From SZUA-309 sp965215995 (lineage in GTDB: Bacteria > Pseudomonadota > Gammaproteobacteria > Pseudomonadales > Azotimanducaceae): a DNA stretch of 64,000 bases. The translations under genes were made by a program, and so were the position numbers. This document shows, one piece after another, positions 1-8,030 of this stretch (position 1 is the first letter of the stretch; each line of letters begins with the position of its first letter). Location: contig OZ244128.1 in NCBI GenBank assembly GCA_965215995.1, positions 5,332,001-5,396,000 of the forward strand, in the 5' to 3' direction. The notes below the pieces were generated by a model. The model saw only the letters and a program-made list of their open reading frames with translations, was not told the DNA's origin and ran no database searches.

Positions 1-1
1 G

Positions 2-253
2 AAGACCGTGCGCCCGCACCACGAGATGCGGCACACCATGAAGACGATCATGAAGGACCTTGGCACGATCCAGGGTGAGATCATCCACGCCTGCGCCGGG
101 CATACCGAGATCGGCATCGACGCCGTGTACGGCCACAGTGCCTTCCGAGTTCAGAAGCGGCATGCTTTTGAAGAATTCCACCACTACCTGAAGGCAGTCA
201 TCGATGGATCGTTTCACGACGGCGTGTTTAACCGACGCACGTCGGCAGTTTGA
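2..253 (+). CDS. Tyrosine recombinase (phage-type integrase), C-terminal part only
   Basis: The reading frame is open from the window edge, so the N-terminus lies outside. The visible 83 residues hold the end of a tyrosine recombinase catalytic domain: an HxxR box (HEMRHT), an AGHT segment at the usual LGHS/H-W position, and the probable nucleophilic Tyr in AVYGH. Enzymes of this family integrate and excise phages and islands, often at tRNA genes. A tRNA-Pro 3' fragment lies about 570 bp downstream, consistent with this being the integrase of an element ending there. The following frame overlaps its 3' end by 50 nt. Confidence 0.75.
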   Translation, partial: KTVRPHHEMRHTMKTIMKDLGTIQGEIIHACAGHTEIGIDAVYGHSAFRVQKRHAFEEFHHYLKAVIDGSFHDGVFNRRTSAV

Positions 254-662
254 CCGGGTCCGCTCAACCTGGGCAGATCGGCAGAGCATGATCAAGTTCC
301 ACGACAAAGTCCTGGCGCTGTCTGCCCAGTACAAGAAGTTGCCCGAGCATCTCCGGCTGCTTGAAGAGAACCCCGCCAATATTGAGAAGGCGCTGGCTAC
401 CCTAGTGCGGAAGGCGGACGGCATGCGGTTCATCCTCACCCAGCTACAAGGTGAGAAAGAGCGGATGGACGTAGACTTCGACGCTTTCGCGATACGGGCC
501 TTTATCGAGGTCCTGAACGAAGAGCTGCCGCCAGAGCGGCAGTTTCAGTTTGAGCCCACGGTCGCCCCGCGCGACGTTGAACGGGTGCTTACCGCCTTCG
601 AGGCAGCGGATGTGGACCCACCACCGGGCGAGAAGCTGATCAGGAAGGCTTTGGCGGGGTAA
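204..662 (+). CDS. Hypothetical protein downstream of integrase
   Basis: This 152-residue charged, mostly helical protein has no family I recognise. The ATG at 204 overlaps the integrase end by 50 nt. The ATG at 288 would avoid the overlap and begin just before the more convincing helical part. It is the last gene before the tRNA-Pro fragment, so it probably belongs to the same element as the integrase. Its stop codon sits inside GGCGGGGTAACG, a word that recurs in the noncoding parts of the island at 7.5 and 8.8 kb. Confidence 0.5.
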   Translation: MDRFTTACLTDARRQFDRVRSTWADRQSMIKFHDKVLALSAQYKKLPEHLRLLEENPANIEKALATLVRKADGMRFILTQLQGEKERMDVDFDAFAIRAFIEVLNEELPPERQFQFEPTVAPRDVERVLTAFEAADVDPPPGEKLIRKALAG

Positions 663-819
663 CGCCTCCGGGGGTGTTTTTGACCTGGAATGGCCGTTGC
701 GGCGAGTAAGCACCAGGAAATCCATTGCCCAATGAATCTCTCGTTAGCACAGCGGCTCACGAGAGTTTAGTGAACAGACAGCAACGCAGAGACCGCTTGA
801 GAAGGGATGGAGGTGTGCA

Positions 820-864
820 TTCGGGACGTAGGGGCCGAAGGTTCAAATCCTCTCACTCCGACCA
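820..864 (+). other. 3' fragment of tRNA-Pro(CGG): probable attachment site
   Basis: The segment reads as the 3' half of a proline tRNA: anticodon loop TTCGGGA (anticodon CGG), variable region, T-loop GTTCAAATC, acceptor strand CACTCCG, discriminator A and CCA. No matching 5' acceptor strand (CGGAGTG) or D-arm occurs in the preceding 80 bp, so this is not a complete tRNA gene. Tyrosine integrases commonly recombine from the anticodon loop to the 3' end of a tRNA gene, and one ends about 570 bp upstream. I read it as the displaced att copy at the right end of an element lying to the left. A decayed tRNA is the alternative. Confidence 0.6.
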
Positions 865-867
865 ATC

Positions 868-884
868 AAAACAACAAGTTACGC
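868..884 (+). repeat. 17-bp repeat next to tRNA-Pro fragment (left copy)
   Basis: AAAACAACAAGTTACGC begins 3 nt after the CCA of the tRNA-Pro fragment. The exact reverse complement lies at 14876-14892, also 3 nt after the CCA of tRNA-Ala. Both copies are followed (reading away from the tRNA) by a GATCC and then two GGGGCGT words about a dozen bases apart (here at about 910-930). The arrangement resembles integrase arm-type sites. Confidence 0.6.
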
Positions 885-949
885 ACCCGGATCCTATGTC
901 AGGCCCTGCTCGGGGGCGTTCTAGGGGCGTTCTGCGCCTCGTCGGGTTG

Positions 950-1348
950 CTATTCCTCCTTCACCCAAATCGCCACGGCTTGGCCCGTCTTGTACTGGGC
1001 GGTCGTTGTGAAGCCAGTGCCGTATGTTCCATTTGCAGAGTAGCCTTGATGCACTGCCGCGGAACTTCCTTCGCCAACACCTGTGATAAGTAATCCATTT
1101 GCACCCAGTTCAGCCGCTTGTTCCTTCATACGGTTGATTGCGGTGTTGACCTTCTGCTGCTCTGTGACTGCCCAGGAGGCTTTGCTGGAGGATTGGATCA
1201 TTGCGATTTCTTCGTATTCGAGGGGTGCTTTGGAATAAATCTTCACTTCCTCTGGCGAAATCGGTTCGCGTGGCTCGCCCAGCATAACGTGAGAGGTCAT
1301 GCATCCGGCGAGTAGAAGTGTTGAGAACAGAAGCGCAATTGTTTTCAT
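950..1348 (-). CDS. Small lipoprotein, unknown function
   Basis: The 132-residue protein starts with a short hydrophobic signal ending in the lipobox LLLAGC, so it should be lipidated and anchored in the envelope. The rest contains a helical middle (residues 50-80) and a Gly/Ser/Thr-rich tail. I do not recognise the domain; it loosely resembles DUF4156-like small lipoproteins. It follows the HxlR gene on the same strand with a 74-bp gap. Confidence 0.7.
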   Translation of the reverse strand: MKTIALLFSTLLLAGCMTSHVMLGEPREPISPEEVKIYSKAPLEYEEIAMIQSSSKASWAVTEQQKVNTAINRMKEQAAELGANGLLITGVGEGSSAAVHQGYSANGTYGTGFTTTAQYKTGQAVAIWVKEE

Positions 1349-1422
1349 CTTGTTGGTCCGGAACTATCGGAACTGCGAAGCGTAGCAGCGAACATTTTTT
1401 ATAGCGCGGATACATGTCACGT

Positions 1423-1812
1423 TTACGACCCACGTCGATCGCCCTTTCCCTTCTCGTACGCTTTTCTGTTTTTGCGGATTTGAGCGTGATTCTTCTCCGC
1501 CCAGTCAACCAGCGCCGTGATTGGCACCAGAACTGTTGTGCCTAGCTCGGTAAGCTCATACTCAACCTTCGGCGGACTCTCGTCGTAGACCGTGCGGTTG
1601 ACGTAACCGTCCGCTTCGAGTTCCCGCAGTGTGTTCGTCAAGACCTTCTGCGAGATGTCGCCGATTGCCCGCCTTAACTCGTTAAACCGCAACGATCCGC
1701 CTTCCAAAACGACTAACACCAACAGGCTCCACTTGTCGCCAATCCGGTCGATCACGTCGCGGAACGGACAGTTCGCGGCGTCTCTTTTGTCGTAGACGGT
1801 TACCTTCAGCAT
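1423..1812 (-). CDS. HxlR-family winged-helix transcriptional regulator
   Basis: This 129-residue protein has the HxlR layout: an N-terminal NCPFRDVIDRIGDKWSLL segment with the conserved Cys15, then a winged helix with FNELRRAIGDISQKVLTNTL as recognition region and a C-terminal dimerisation helix. Family members often sense electrophiles, quinones or aldehydes through that cysteine. The gene is divergent from an intradiol dioxygenase with an 85-bp shared control region, which suggests it controls that gene and the two behind it. The ligand is not deducible. Confidence 0.9.
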   Translation of the reverse strand: MLKVTVYDKRDAANCPFRDVIDRIGDKWSLLVLVVLEGGSLRFNELRRAIGDISQKVLTNTLRELEADGYVNRTVYDESPPKVEYELTELGTTVLVPITALVDWAEKNHAQIRKNRKAYEKGKGDRRGS

Positions 1813-1836
1813 ACCTGGTTACCTCACAGTGCGTTA

Positions 1837-1866
1837 TTGACACTAAGTATCTAGAGTACACTATAA
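1837..1866 (+). promoter_or_regulatory. Likely sigma-70 promoter of dioxygenase set
   Basis: A consensus TTGACA at 1837-1842 is followed 18 bp later by CTATAA (1861-1866), about 30 bp before the dioxygenase ATG. It lies in the divergent region shared with the HxlR gene and is a plausible target of that regulator. Confidence 0.5.
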
Positions 1867-1897
1867 GACGTTTCTCGACGCACACGGGAATCTGTCA

Positions 1898-2509
1898 ATG
1901 CAAGAACAGCTTTATGGTGATGGCTCAGTTCCAGTTATTGGGCTGACGGAAGATGGCCCGCTGTACCCTCCGACCGAGATTCCCTGGCAAGACGATCTAA
2001 CAACCGTCTCAGGTAGTCGAGCTGAAGGTAAGGTGCTGCATCTGTTTGGCCTGATCTTGAGCCGAGACGGCGTGCCGCTGAAAGATGCGACCGTTGAGAT
2101 CTGGCAGGCCGACATCAATGGTAACTACCTCCACCCTCGCGGCTGGGATCAAGATGACGTGCTCGACAACTTTGGCTATTTCGGGAAAGTGAAGACGAAC
2201 GAGCACGGTCTTTACTCGTTCAAAACGATACAACCCCGGTGGTATCTCTTGTTTGGGTCGCCTCGCGCCGCACACATTCACATGAAAATGCGGCACCTCG
2301 AACACGGCGTTCTAACGACGGAAGCCTATTTCGCGAACGCATCCCACGAAGAGATCGCGCCAAACGACAGTGTTTTTCTTGGCCGGCCATCACACGTGCG
2401 AGAGCGCATTGTGCTCGATGAGGACAATCCAAATCGTTACTCGGGACTGGGTATCGAGTTCGAGCCTGACTCGATCGCAACGCGCTACGATTTAGCATTC
2501 TTGCTATAG
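1898..2509 (+). CDS. Intradiol ring-cleavage dioxygenase-like protein
   Basis: The 203-residue protein matches the catalytic core of protocatechuate 3,4-dioxygenase/catechol 1,2-dioxygenase. The non-haem Fe(III) ligands of the family are all visible: Tyr77 (GNYLHP), Tyr116 (QPRWY), His126 and His128 (AAHIHMK). Such enzymes split catechols or hydroxyquinols between the two hydroxyls using O2. It is single-subunit sized, without the second PCD subunit or catechol pathway genes nearby, so the substrate is open. Its divergence from an HxlR regulator suggests a response to aromatic or quinone stress rather than a full degradation route. Confidence 0.85.
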   Translation: MQEQLYGDGSVPVIGLTEDGPLYPPTEIPWQDDLTTVSGSRAEGKVLHLFGLILSRDGVPLKDATVEIWQADINGNYLHPRGWDQDDVLDNFGYFGKVKTNEHGLYSFKTIQPRWYLLFGSPRAAHIHMKMRHLEHGVLTTEAYFANASHEEIAPNDSVFLGRPSHVRERIVLDEDNPNRYSGLGIEFEPDSIATRYDLAFLL

Positions 2510-2576
2510 AGGTGCGCACTGCGGGTGAGCCGACACAACGTTTTGTATCACAACCTACAACGACCTGGAGATCGCC

Positions 2577-3353
2577 ATGAGCGTTAAAAACAAAGAAAAG
2601 GCAGTCGCGCTGCTGAACAGTATCGAAACTGGTGACCAAACGGCAATCGAGTACGTCAACGCAGAGAAGTACACTCAGCACAACCTTACGGTTGGCGACG
2701 GTCTCGCTGGATTCGGTGAAGTATTGCAAGCGCTACCCAAAGGCAGCGCCAGAGTGAACGTCGCTCGGGTTTTTGAAGATGGTGAATTCGTCTTCGCACA
2801 CACAGACTACAACTTTTTCGGTCCGAAAGTCGGCTTCGATGTATTTCGTTTCGAAAACGGATTGATCGTCGAACACTGGGACAACTTAATCGAAAAAGAA
2901 ACAAGCCTGAACCCGAGCGGACATACCCAGCTCGACGGACCAGCTAAGGCAACTGACATCAGTGAGACGGCAGCTAACAAATCGCTGGTGCAGTCCTTCG
3001 TGGAAACGATTCTATCGAAGGGTGAGATGGACAAAATCGCGAACTACATTGATGGCGATAGCTACACACAGCATAACCCAGGCATAGCGGATGGCTTGTC
3101 AGGTCTGGGAGAGGCGCTTGATGCAATGGCAAAGGAAGGCATTGCGATGGTGTACACAAAGGTCCACAAGGTGCTTGGTGAAGGCAACTTCGTTCTGGCC
3201 ATCAGCGAGGGAACGTTTGCGGACAAACCAACATCGTTCTATGACCTGTTTCGAGTTGAAGACGGTAAAATCGTCGAGCACTGGGACGTTATAGAAACCA
3301 TAACTCCTGAAGACGAATGGAAAAATGCGAACGGTAAGTTCGGAAACCTATAG
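2577..3353 (+). CDS. Tandem SnoaL/NTF2-fold protein
   Basis: The 258-residue protein is two copies of one SnoaL-like domain. Residues 1-115 and 135-250 each contain the series YTQHN...DGL and then F/LFR-E-G-IVEHWD. NTF2-fold domains of this type bind small hydrophobic ligands and include cyclases and aldol-type enzymes; the reaction here is unknown. It lies 67 bp after the dioxygenase and probably shares its transcript. No signal peptide is visible, so it should be cytoplasmic. The internal duplication is clear from the repeated motifs. Confidence 0.85.
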   Translation: MSVKNKEKAVALLNSIETGDQTAIEYVNAEKYTQHNLTVGDGLAGFGEVLQALPKGSARVNVARVFEDGEFVFAHTDYNFFGPKVGFDVFRFENGLIVEHWDNLIEKETSLNPSGHTQLDGPAKATDISETAANKSLVQSFVETILSKGEMDKIANYIDGDSYTQHNPGIADGLSGLGEALDAMAKEGIAMVYTKVHKVLGEGNFVLAISEGTFADKPTSFYDLFRVEDGKIVEHWDVIETITPEDEWKNANGKFGNL

Positions 3354-3388
3354 TTCGCTTGTAGCCCTTTAGCCTAGGAGGGGTACGA

Positions 3389-3790
3389 TTGCGTTCGTTC
3401 ACCACCATTGTATTGAACAGCGCGTTTGCGCTGTTAGTTGGGTGTTCACCCTCCGGCCAAGATACGGAGGGCAGAATGAAAGACGAGTCTCACGCGGCAC
3501 CAGTAATTGAGGTGGTAACACTGAAGCTGAAGAGTGGCGTCACATACTCGGATTTTGCGGCAGTCGATCACTTGGTAGAAATCGAGCACGTCGCACAACA
3601 ACCGGGGTTCGTTTCTCGCGAATCCGCCGCAGGCGAGGATGGCGAGTGGCTGGTCATAGTTCACTGGGAATCAACCGCAGACGCTGAGGCATCAATGTCC
3701 ACCTTCATGGAAACGCCGGCAGCTAAAGAATTCATGGACAGCGTTGATCCTCACACGATGGTGATGAAGCGGTATTCAGCGCCGAATTGA
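3389..3790 (+). CDS. Lipoprotein with ABM-like (dimeric alpha/beta barrel) domain
   Basis: Translation begins at TTG 3389, well spaced from AGGAGG at 3376. The 133-residue product has a signal ending LLVGC, a lipobox. The mature part (about residues 35-130) looks like an antibiotic-biosynthesis-monooxygenase/DUF3291-like fold, with VIEVVTLKLKSG, PGFVSRES and WLVIVHWESTADAEASM. ABM proteins oxidise aromatic compounds or bind haem, but a lipid-anchored version is less usual. It ends the dioxygenase-SnoaL-ABM set. Confidence 0.75.
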   Translation: MRSFTTIVLNSAFALLVGCSPSGQDTEGRMKDESHAAPVIEVVTLKLKSGVTYSDFAAVDHLVEIEHVAQQPGFVSRESAAGEDGEWLVIVHWESTADAEASMSTFMETPAAKEFMDSVDPHTMVMKRYSAPN

Positions 3791-3833
3791 ACTATTGGTA
3801 AGCCGTACTCCTGGCATGCGTTTCAGGCCGAAG

Positions 3834-4079
3834 TCAATGCACCTGCCCACCGCCATCACGTGCGGCAACAAAATCGGCAATTCCACCCAACAGGATTGCC
3901 AGAAACTCAGCCCGCTCGTGCTCGCTGCAGTGCCACACGAGATACGCAGCAAGCTCGGCGGGGATAGCACCGGCACACTGAGACCCACCGGAGCGGGCCA
4001 GCTCAAACAGCTCATTGATGCGCTGCTCGACTTCGGGTTGCAGTGATTCGAAGGTCTTGCTGAACGCAGTCTCGGTCAC
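3834..4079 (-). CDS. Hypothetical protein
   Basis: This 81-residue protein starts at GTG 4079, overlapping the stop of the upstream gene (GTGA), a sign of translational coupling. The sequence is acidic and helical; no family is recognised. It is the last gene of the leftward trio 5255-3834. Confidence 0.55.
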   Translation of the reverse strand: MTETAFSKTFESLQPEVEQRINELFELARSGGSQCAGAIPAELAAYLVWHCSEHERAEFLAILLGGIADFVAARDGGGQVH

Positions 4080-5005
4080 AAGCCCAGCGCCTCACGCAGC
4101 TCCTGAATCAGTGGGTTGAGGTGCGCCAGCTCAGCCTCGCAGTGGGCGATGTTCTTTGTCAGCTCTGGCCGCTCGTCTAGGGTGACGGTTTGCGGATCAC
4201 TGTTCAGCGCATCCAGCAGGAGCAGCGTTTCCGCCTGCCGCTCACGCAGCTTGGCTAATACCGCGTGCCGCTCTTCGTCGGTGCGACACTTGCGGACCTC
4301 GACCTCATCCATACGAAGCAGCTGTACCTGAAGCGACTCGATCTCCGGGTTGGGCTGCTCGGTGATCTCGTCTTCGCCGGTGAGCGGGTTGCGCTGCACG
4401 CGGGCGATGGTTGCTGGAGCCTCGGCCAGTTTGGCCTGTACTTCTGCACGCCGATTGTCGAGGGAGCCGTCGAGGATCATGTCCAGGCGCTCCTGTGCGC
4501 CTTCAACGCGAATGTCAGCCTGCTGGATGGCCATGATATCGGCGTCGGGTTCTTCCACACTGCCCAGGACAGCCCGAGCCTCCTGGGCTTCGGCCAGTTG
4601 CTTAATCAGCGCTTGCTTGTTGATCTCCGACTCACGGTCGTCGTCCAGCACGTCCAGTTCCGTCTCCAGGTGCATGATGGCGTCCTTGGCTACACGCTTG
4701 CTGTATTCGTCACCGGCGGCTTCCGCCTGAGCCAAGTATGTCCGCTGCTCGGCCAGGTTGGTCTCAATGTCGGCACGTGGGCGGGTGACCATCGGTGTCG
4801 GCAAGTGCTCAGGAATGACGCTCGCGTCGTTCTTGAGCACCGGCTCCGGCGCGAGTTTCGCCAGGTCCGCCGGTTCAGTTACCGCTTGTGCATAGAGCCC
4901 AGGGTTCTGGTCGGCGACGACCATGTAGGCGTCAAAGAAGTTGAGGTTGTTGCGCTTCGCAAAATCCTCCGCCAGCGCGTCGAGTTTGTCGTTAGCAGTT
5001 CCCAT
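4076..5005 (-). CDS. Coiled-coil phage-type protein
   Basis: The 309-residue protein opens with a short segment of the form AKRNNLNFFDAYMVVADQNP followed by LYAQ, a signature seen near the ends or starts of many phage head-related proteins. The rest is almost wholly charged helix with long predicted coiled coils (residues 85-180 and 200-305). A structural or scaffold-like role is possible but not shown. GGAG precedes the ATG at 5005, and the stop overlaps the next gene. Confidence 0.6.
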   Translation of the reverse strand: MGTANDKLDALAEDFAKRNNLNFFDAYMVVADQNPGLYAQAVTEPADLAKLAPEPVLKNDASVIPEHLPTPMVTRPRADIETNLAEQRTYLAQAEAAGDEYSKRVAKDAIMHLETELDVLDDDRESEINKQALIKQLAEAQEARAVLGSVEEPDADIMAIQQADIRVEGAQERLDMILDGSLDNRRAEVQAKLAEAPATIARVQRNPLTGEDEITEQPNPEIESLQVQLLRMDEVEVRKCRTDEERHAVLAKLRERQAETLLLLDALNSDPQTVTLDERPELTKNIAHCEAELAHLNPLIQELREALGL

Positions 5006-5027
5006 GTTTTCCGTTACTCCATTTGTT

Positions 5028-5255
5028 TCATCCGACTGCGACGGTCAGATGCCGTCGCGCATGTCTGCGCCGCTGATCGGCCAGCGCCTGCCCAGAAAAC
5101 CGCACCGTGTCCATCTGCACGTTGATGTGCTGGATGGAGATCTCACCCGCCAGGTGGTGGACGGACTGGTGTTCCGCCTCGTCAACCGCGTGGCTCAGCT
5201 CCAGCAGCGTGTAGCGCAACTCGGCAATCTGTCGTTTGAGGTCTTCTGCGTTCAT
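5028..5255 (-). CDS. Small coiled-coil hypothetical protein
   Basis: This 75-residue helical protein starts MNAEDLKRQIAELRYTLLEL. It heads the leftward trio, with 22 bp to the next gene. No clear ribosome binding site is seen before its ATG, and its family is unknown. It is divergent from the DUF3489-like gene. Confidence 0.5.
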   Translation of the reverse strand: MNAEDLKRQIAELRYTLLELSHAVDEAEHQSVHHLAGEISIQHINVQMDTVRFSGQALADQRRRHARRHLTVAVG

Positions 5256-5359
5256 GGCAATGAGAATCGTCGGGAGTTGGAAGTTGCGATGGCAAGGTGG
5301 TTGTCTTTCGGGGTTTGGTGGCGACAGGATTCGTCCGCACTCAGAAATGGAGCATCAAC

Positions 5360-5752
5360 ATGGCTACGATCAAAGACCTTCTGGCCCGCTATAACGAGAT
5401 GGCCGTCCAAGTTGACCTGCCGCCTCGGAAGTCCTTCAAAACAAAGTCCGACGCTGAATCCCACGTCGCCCATGTCGAGGCGTTGGAAGCCCAGGTTGTC
5501 CAGCAAGGTGACCGCCGCCGCCGCATCAAATTCGACTACCAGCCGGACCCTGACGGCATTAGAGAGGCGCGTCCCGGCACTAAGCGGGCACGGGTGGTCG
5601 AGCTGCTGCGCGCGGGCACAACGTTGGAGGACGTGCAGGAGGCAATCGGTTGGAACCGGATGACGGCCATCGAGGGTATCCGGCTCGTCGCGACGAAGCT
5701 GGGCTGGGGTATGCGCCAGGACGAGGACGGGGTGATCCGCGTCTACGAGTAG
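5360..5752 (+). CDS. DUF3489-like HTH protein
   Basis: From ATG 5360 the product is 130 residues. The N-terminus (MATIKDLLARYNEMA) and the C-terminal part (GTKRARVVELLRAGTTLEDVQEAIGW...) fit the DUF3489 pattern: a short helical leader and a small helix-turn-helix that ends in a basic, aromatic strand (DGVIRVYE). Members are common in prophages and islands and are presumed DNA binding. An upstream in-frame ATG at 5297 would add 21 poor residues. Confidence 0.65.
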   Translation: MATIKDLLARYNEMAVQVDLPPRKSFKTKSDAESHVAHVEALEAQVVQQGDRRRRIKFDYQPDPDGIREARPGTKRARVVELLRAGTTLEDVQEAIGWNRMTAIEGIRLVATKLGWGMRQDEDGVIRVYE

Positions 5753-5781
5753 ACTACGCGTAGACCAAACGCCCCTAGAAA

Positions 5782-5814
5782 GCGCCCCAGGCGTCCGGAC
5801 GGACCCAGGGGCGC
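5782..5814. terminator. Strong hairpin between convergent genes
   Basis: GCGCCCC (5782-5788) pairs with GGGGCGC (5808-5814), and the inner GTCC/GGAC continues the stem. It sits between convergent frames ending at 5752 and 5845, as expected of a bidirectional terminator, although there is no T-run. The adjoining ACGCCCCTAGAA word (5770-5780) is related to the paired GGGGCGT words at the two tRNA-adjacent repeats. Confidence 0.4.
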
Positions 5815-5844
5815 ATGCGTTACAGGGGTTGCAACGCGGGAGCG

Positions 5845-6357
5845 CTACGCGGCGGAAGTAGCGGGAGGGGCTTCGAGGGCGGCCAGTCGCGCCCTGAATT
5901 CCTCCTCCCGACGCTGGACGACCTCAGGCGGGACTACATGCATACATTGCGAATGACTACGGGAACCCCGCTTCAACAGAAGGCATTCTCGCCCGTCTTC
6001 GTCGACATAGTCGTACATATCGACAAGGCACCCCGCAATCACCCCAGGTAACGCGCCGTTAACCGCTGAATCGAGCCAATCCATGTCGAACGCCTGTTCA
6101 ATAGGCTTGTCCGAACTTTCCCATTGGAGAAGCACCCTGAAAGCGTAATCCGAGACTCGGACTGTCACGTCGTAGTAGTCCGGACCCATGCCATCATCAG
6201 CTGGAACAAGAGTTGCCCAGGTGTGGGAGATCAACTGTTCCTTCCGGATCGTCGGCATGGCGTCGATCACCGTCTCAAGCAATTCGCGTTCTTTGCCCTC
6301 CGGATACGGAGCCCGGAACTCGTCGGTCAGCGGGGTCAGGTTAGTTTCATTGGTCAT
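5845..6357 (-). CDS. Hypothetical protein
   Basis: From ATG 6357, preceded by AAGGAAA at good spacing, the product is 170 residues: acidic, with alternating strand-like segments (YYDVTVRVSDYAFRVLLQW) and a C-terminal basic helix. No family is recognised. Its phage-type neighbours suggest an accessory role in the island. Confidence 0.55.
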   Translation of the reverse strand: MTNETNLTPLTDEFRAPYPEGKERELLETVIDAMPTIRKEQLISHTWATLVPADDGMGPDYYDVTVRVSDYAFRVLLQWESSDKPIEQAFDMDWLDSAVNGALPGVIAGCLVDMYDYVDEDGRECLLLKRGSRSHSQCMHVVPPEVVQRREEEFRARLAALEAPPATSAA

Positions 6358-6549
6358 AGTAGTTTCCTTGCTAGTGATTTCACCGTCGCGGTATTGCGAA
6401 CGGCGAGACAGAGGATGACTTCTGAACACAAGCCCAGCAGCTACGCACTAGGACGAATTCACGGGTAGTTGGGCGTTGCGAAGTTTGTCCTAGGGTGTTT
6501 GTCGTATGCATCGTTCTCCTTGCCACTAACAAACAAGGAGTAACAGACC

Positions 6550-6726
6550 ATGGAGTTCTTGCACCCGCCCCCTTCACCAGAGGGCACCGTGTCGTTAGAG
6601 CACAAGCGGATTGAGCGAGATCTGATGCCCCTCCTGCGTTACCCCTCAGACCTAGCGTCAGGTACAGCCCGCGCCGCCACAAGCGCTCTGGGCCTGGCAC
6701 CACTACCAACGGACGGTAAATCGTGA
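6550..6726 (+). CDS. Short leader-type ORF, translationally coupled to next gene
   Basis: ATG 6550 lies 9 nt after AAGGAG, and the 58-codon frame ends TGA at 6724-6726. The following gene's GTG at 6723 overlaps this stop and has no ribosome binding site of its own. The product is Pro/Leu-rich and not recognised. Its good start signal and the stop-start overlap support real translation. Confidence 0.55.
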   Translation: MEFLHPPPSPEGTVSLEHKRIERDLMPLLRYPSDLASGTARAATSALGLAPLPTDGKS

Positions 6727-7451
6727 GTAACGAAGCCCTCCGTGAAAAGCTAGATGCTGAAGTCCAGGCGTTCCTTGCCCAGGGTGGGCAGATTGAGGTT
6801 GTGCCGGGATTTTCGGGGAACGTCGCGCCGCTGCCTAAGCACACCGTCCAACGGTCTGTGACGACGAAGCCTGCGGAGTATCCGCGGATTGCGTCCACCT
6901 ACCTGCTGGAGTGTTTCGCCGAGAAACGAGAGTTCAGCACCAGTCAGCTCAGCTCGGCCACCGGCCTGACCGCACCGTGGTGCAGCACCTTCCTGAAGAA
7001 GTATCGACACTGCTTCGACGTACGTGTCGAAAAGACGCAGCTTTCTGGTGGCAATCGAGCCAAGCGCCGGGTCTATTGGGTGAAGAACAAACGGACCTTC
7101 GAGAAGCTGCGTGATGCGCCGGTTCAATTCAAGAAGCGGAAGACCGCGAAGAAGGTCAAGGAGACGAAGGCCGATGCGCCCAGGGGTCTGCAGGACATCA
7201 AGCCCGCCAACTACGAGAAGATCATCACCGCCATCCTCGGTGGCGAGGTTTCCCGTGACTACATCGACGCGAAGAACCTGGGCAAGGTCATCGGCACCAC
7301 GCCGCTCACGGCACGTCGGTACTTGGAGACTCTGGAAGCCCAGGGGTACGTGCAGTCAGTCGAGGTCAAACGACGGCGGCTGATCTACTTCACCACGCCC
7401 GTGCTGAAGCGGAACCTGATCCGCATGGCCGAGGAGATCGGCGTCCGCTAA
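6723..7451 (+). CDS. Winged-helix DNA-binding protein
   Basis: The 242-residue protein has two likely helix-turn-helix segments. One lies at residues 55-90 (FSTSQLSSATGLTAPWCSTF) and the other at 170-225 (IDAKNLGKVIGTTPLTARRY). A very basic linker (FKKRKTAKKVKETK) separates them. This looks like a phage or island transcription regulator or DNA-packing protein. The GTG start overlaps the stop of the 58-codon frame, so its translation probably depends on it. Confidence 0.6.
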   Translation: MSNEALREKLDAEVQAFLAQGGQIEVVPGFSGNVAPLPKHTVQRSVTTKPAEYPRIASTYLLECFAEKREFSTSQLSSATGLTAPWCSTFLKKYRHCFDVRVEKTQLSGGNRAKRRVYWVKNKRTFEKLRDAPVQFKKRKTAKKVKETKADAPRGLQDIKPANYEKIITAILGGEVSRDYIDAKNLGKVIGTTPLTARRYLETLEAQGYVQSVEVKRRRLIYFTTPVLKRNLIRMAEEIGVR

Positions 7452-7524
7452 CCCGGTTGTTACCCTCCGCTGGTAAGGCGCTCGGCCCTAGGCGGCTGTG
7501 CCAGCGGGTGCTGCACTGTGCGAT

Positions 7525-7549
7525 GCGCGGCGGGGTAACGGCCCAGGGG
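7525..7549 (+). repeat. Dispersed 24/25-nt repeat, copy 1
   Basis: The core GCGCGGCGGGGTAACG followed by GCCCAGGGG recurs at 8814-8837 with a single-base indel. Both copies are noncoding, inside the island. A shorter form, GGCGGGGTAACGCC, is at about 653-666. Confidence 0.6.
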
Positions 7550-7559
7550 AGTTGAGTGG

Positions 7560-8030
7560 TCATCGAAAGGGTGACGTCCATGAGGTGAGCCTCGTGGCCA
7601 GCTCGCTGAATTCAACGACGGACTGAGCCTCGGCCATTCGCCGCAGAGTTTCGTCGTTCTCCGCGAGCCAGGCGGCGTGGTGCTCCTCGGCTTGGGTGTT
7701 CTTCCACTCGTCGCAGAAGTGACCGCACCTTCGACGGTGGGCTTTCACGATGCCGAACTCAGCAGGGTCCAGGGCGCAGTGTTCAAGGTACGGTATCAAG
7801 GCGAGGGACTGACGGATGCCGTCGGTCTCGGCGAGCACCTTGTCGACCCATGGTGCGTTTCGCTTGCGCCACTGGTGGCCTTCAGCGGTGTCCCAGCCAA
7901 GGGACCAGAGCTTCAGCCAAACCGGCGCGGGGTAGATCGTGGAGTACCAGAAGGCCGCAGCCTCATGGGTCATCGGCTCATGGCCGGGGCGGAGGTTCAA
8001 GGGCAGAGTGGGATCAGCTTCGTTGTTCAA
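7560..8030 (-). CDS. Hypothetical protein downstream of terminase-like gene
   Basis: The likely start is TTG 8030 (AAGGAG six bases upstream), overlapping the end of the terminase-like gene by 17 nt. ATG 7973 is an alternative. The 156-residue product is Trp- and His-rich, with a possible metal-binding stretch around HRRRCGHFCDEW. No family is recognised. The overlap implies it is made together with the terminase-like protein. Confidence 0.55.
   Translation of the reverse strand: MNNEADPTLPLNLRPGHEPMTHEAAAFWYSTIYPAPVWLKLWSLGWDTAEGHQWRKRNAPWVDKVLAETDGIRQSLALIPYLEHCALDPAEFGIVKAHRRRCGHFCDEWKNTQAEEHHAAWLAENDETLRRMAEAQSVVEFSELATRLTSWTSPFR

Noticed and set aside
790..864. Complete tRNA-Pro gene
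   Set aside because: No D-arm and no 5' acceptor strand CGGAGTG precede the anticodon half.
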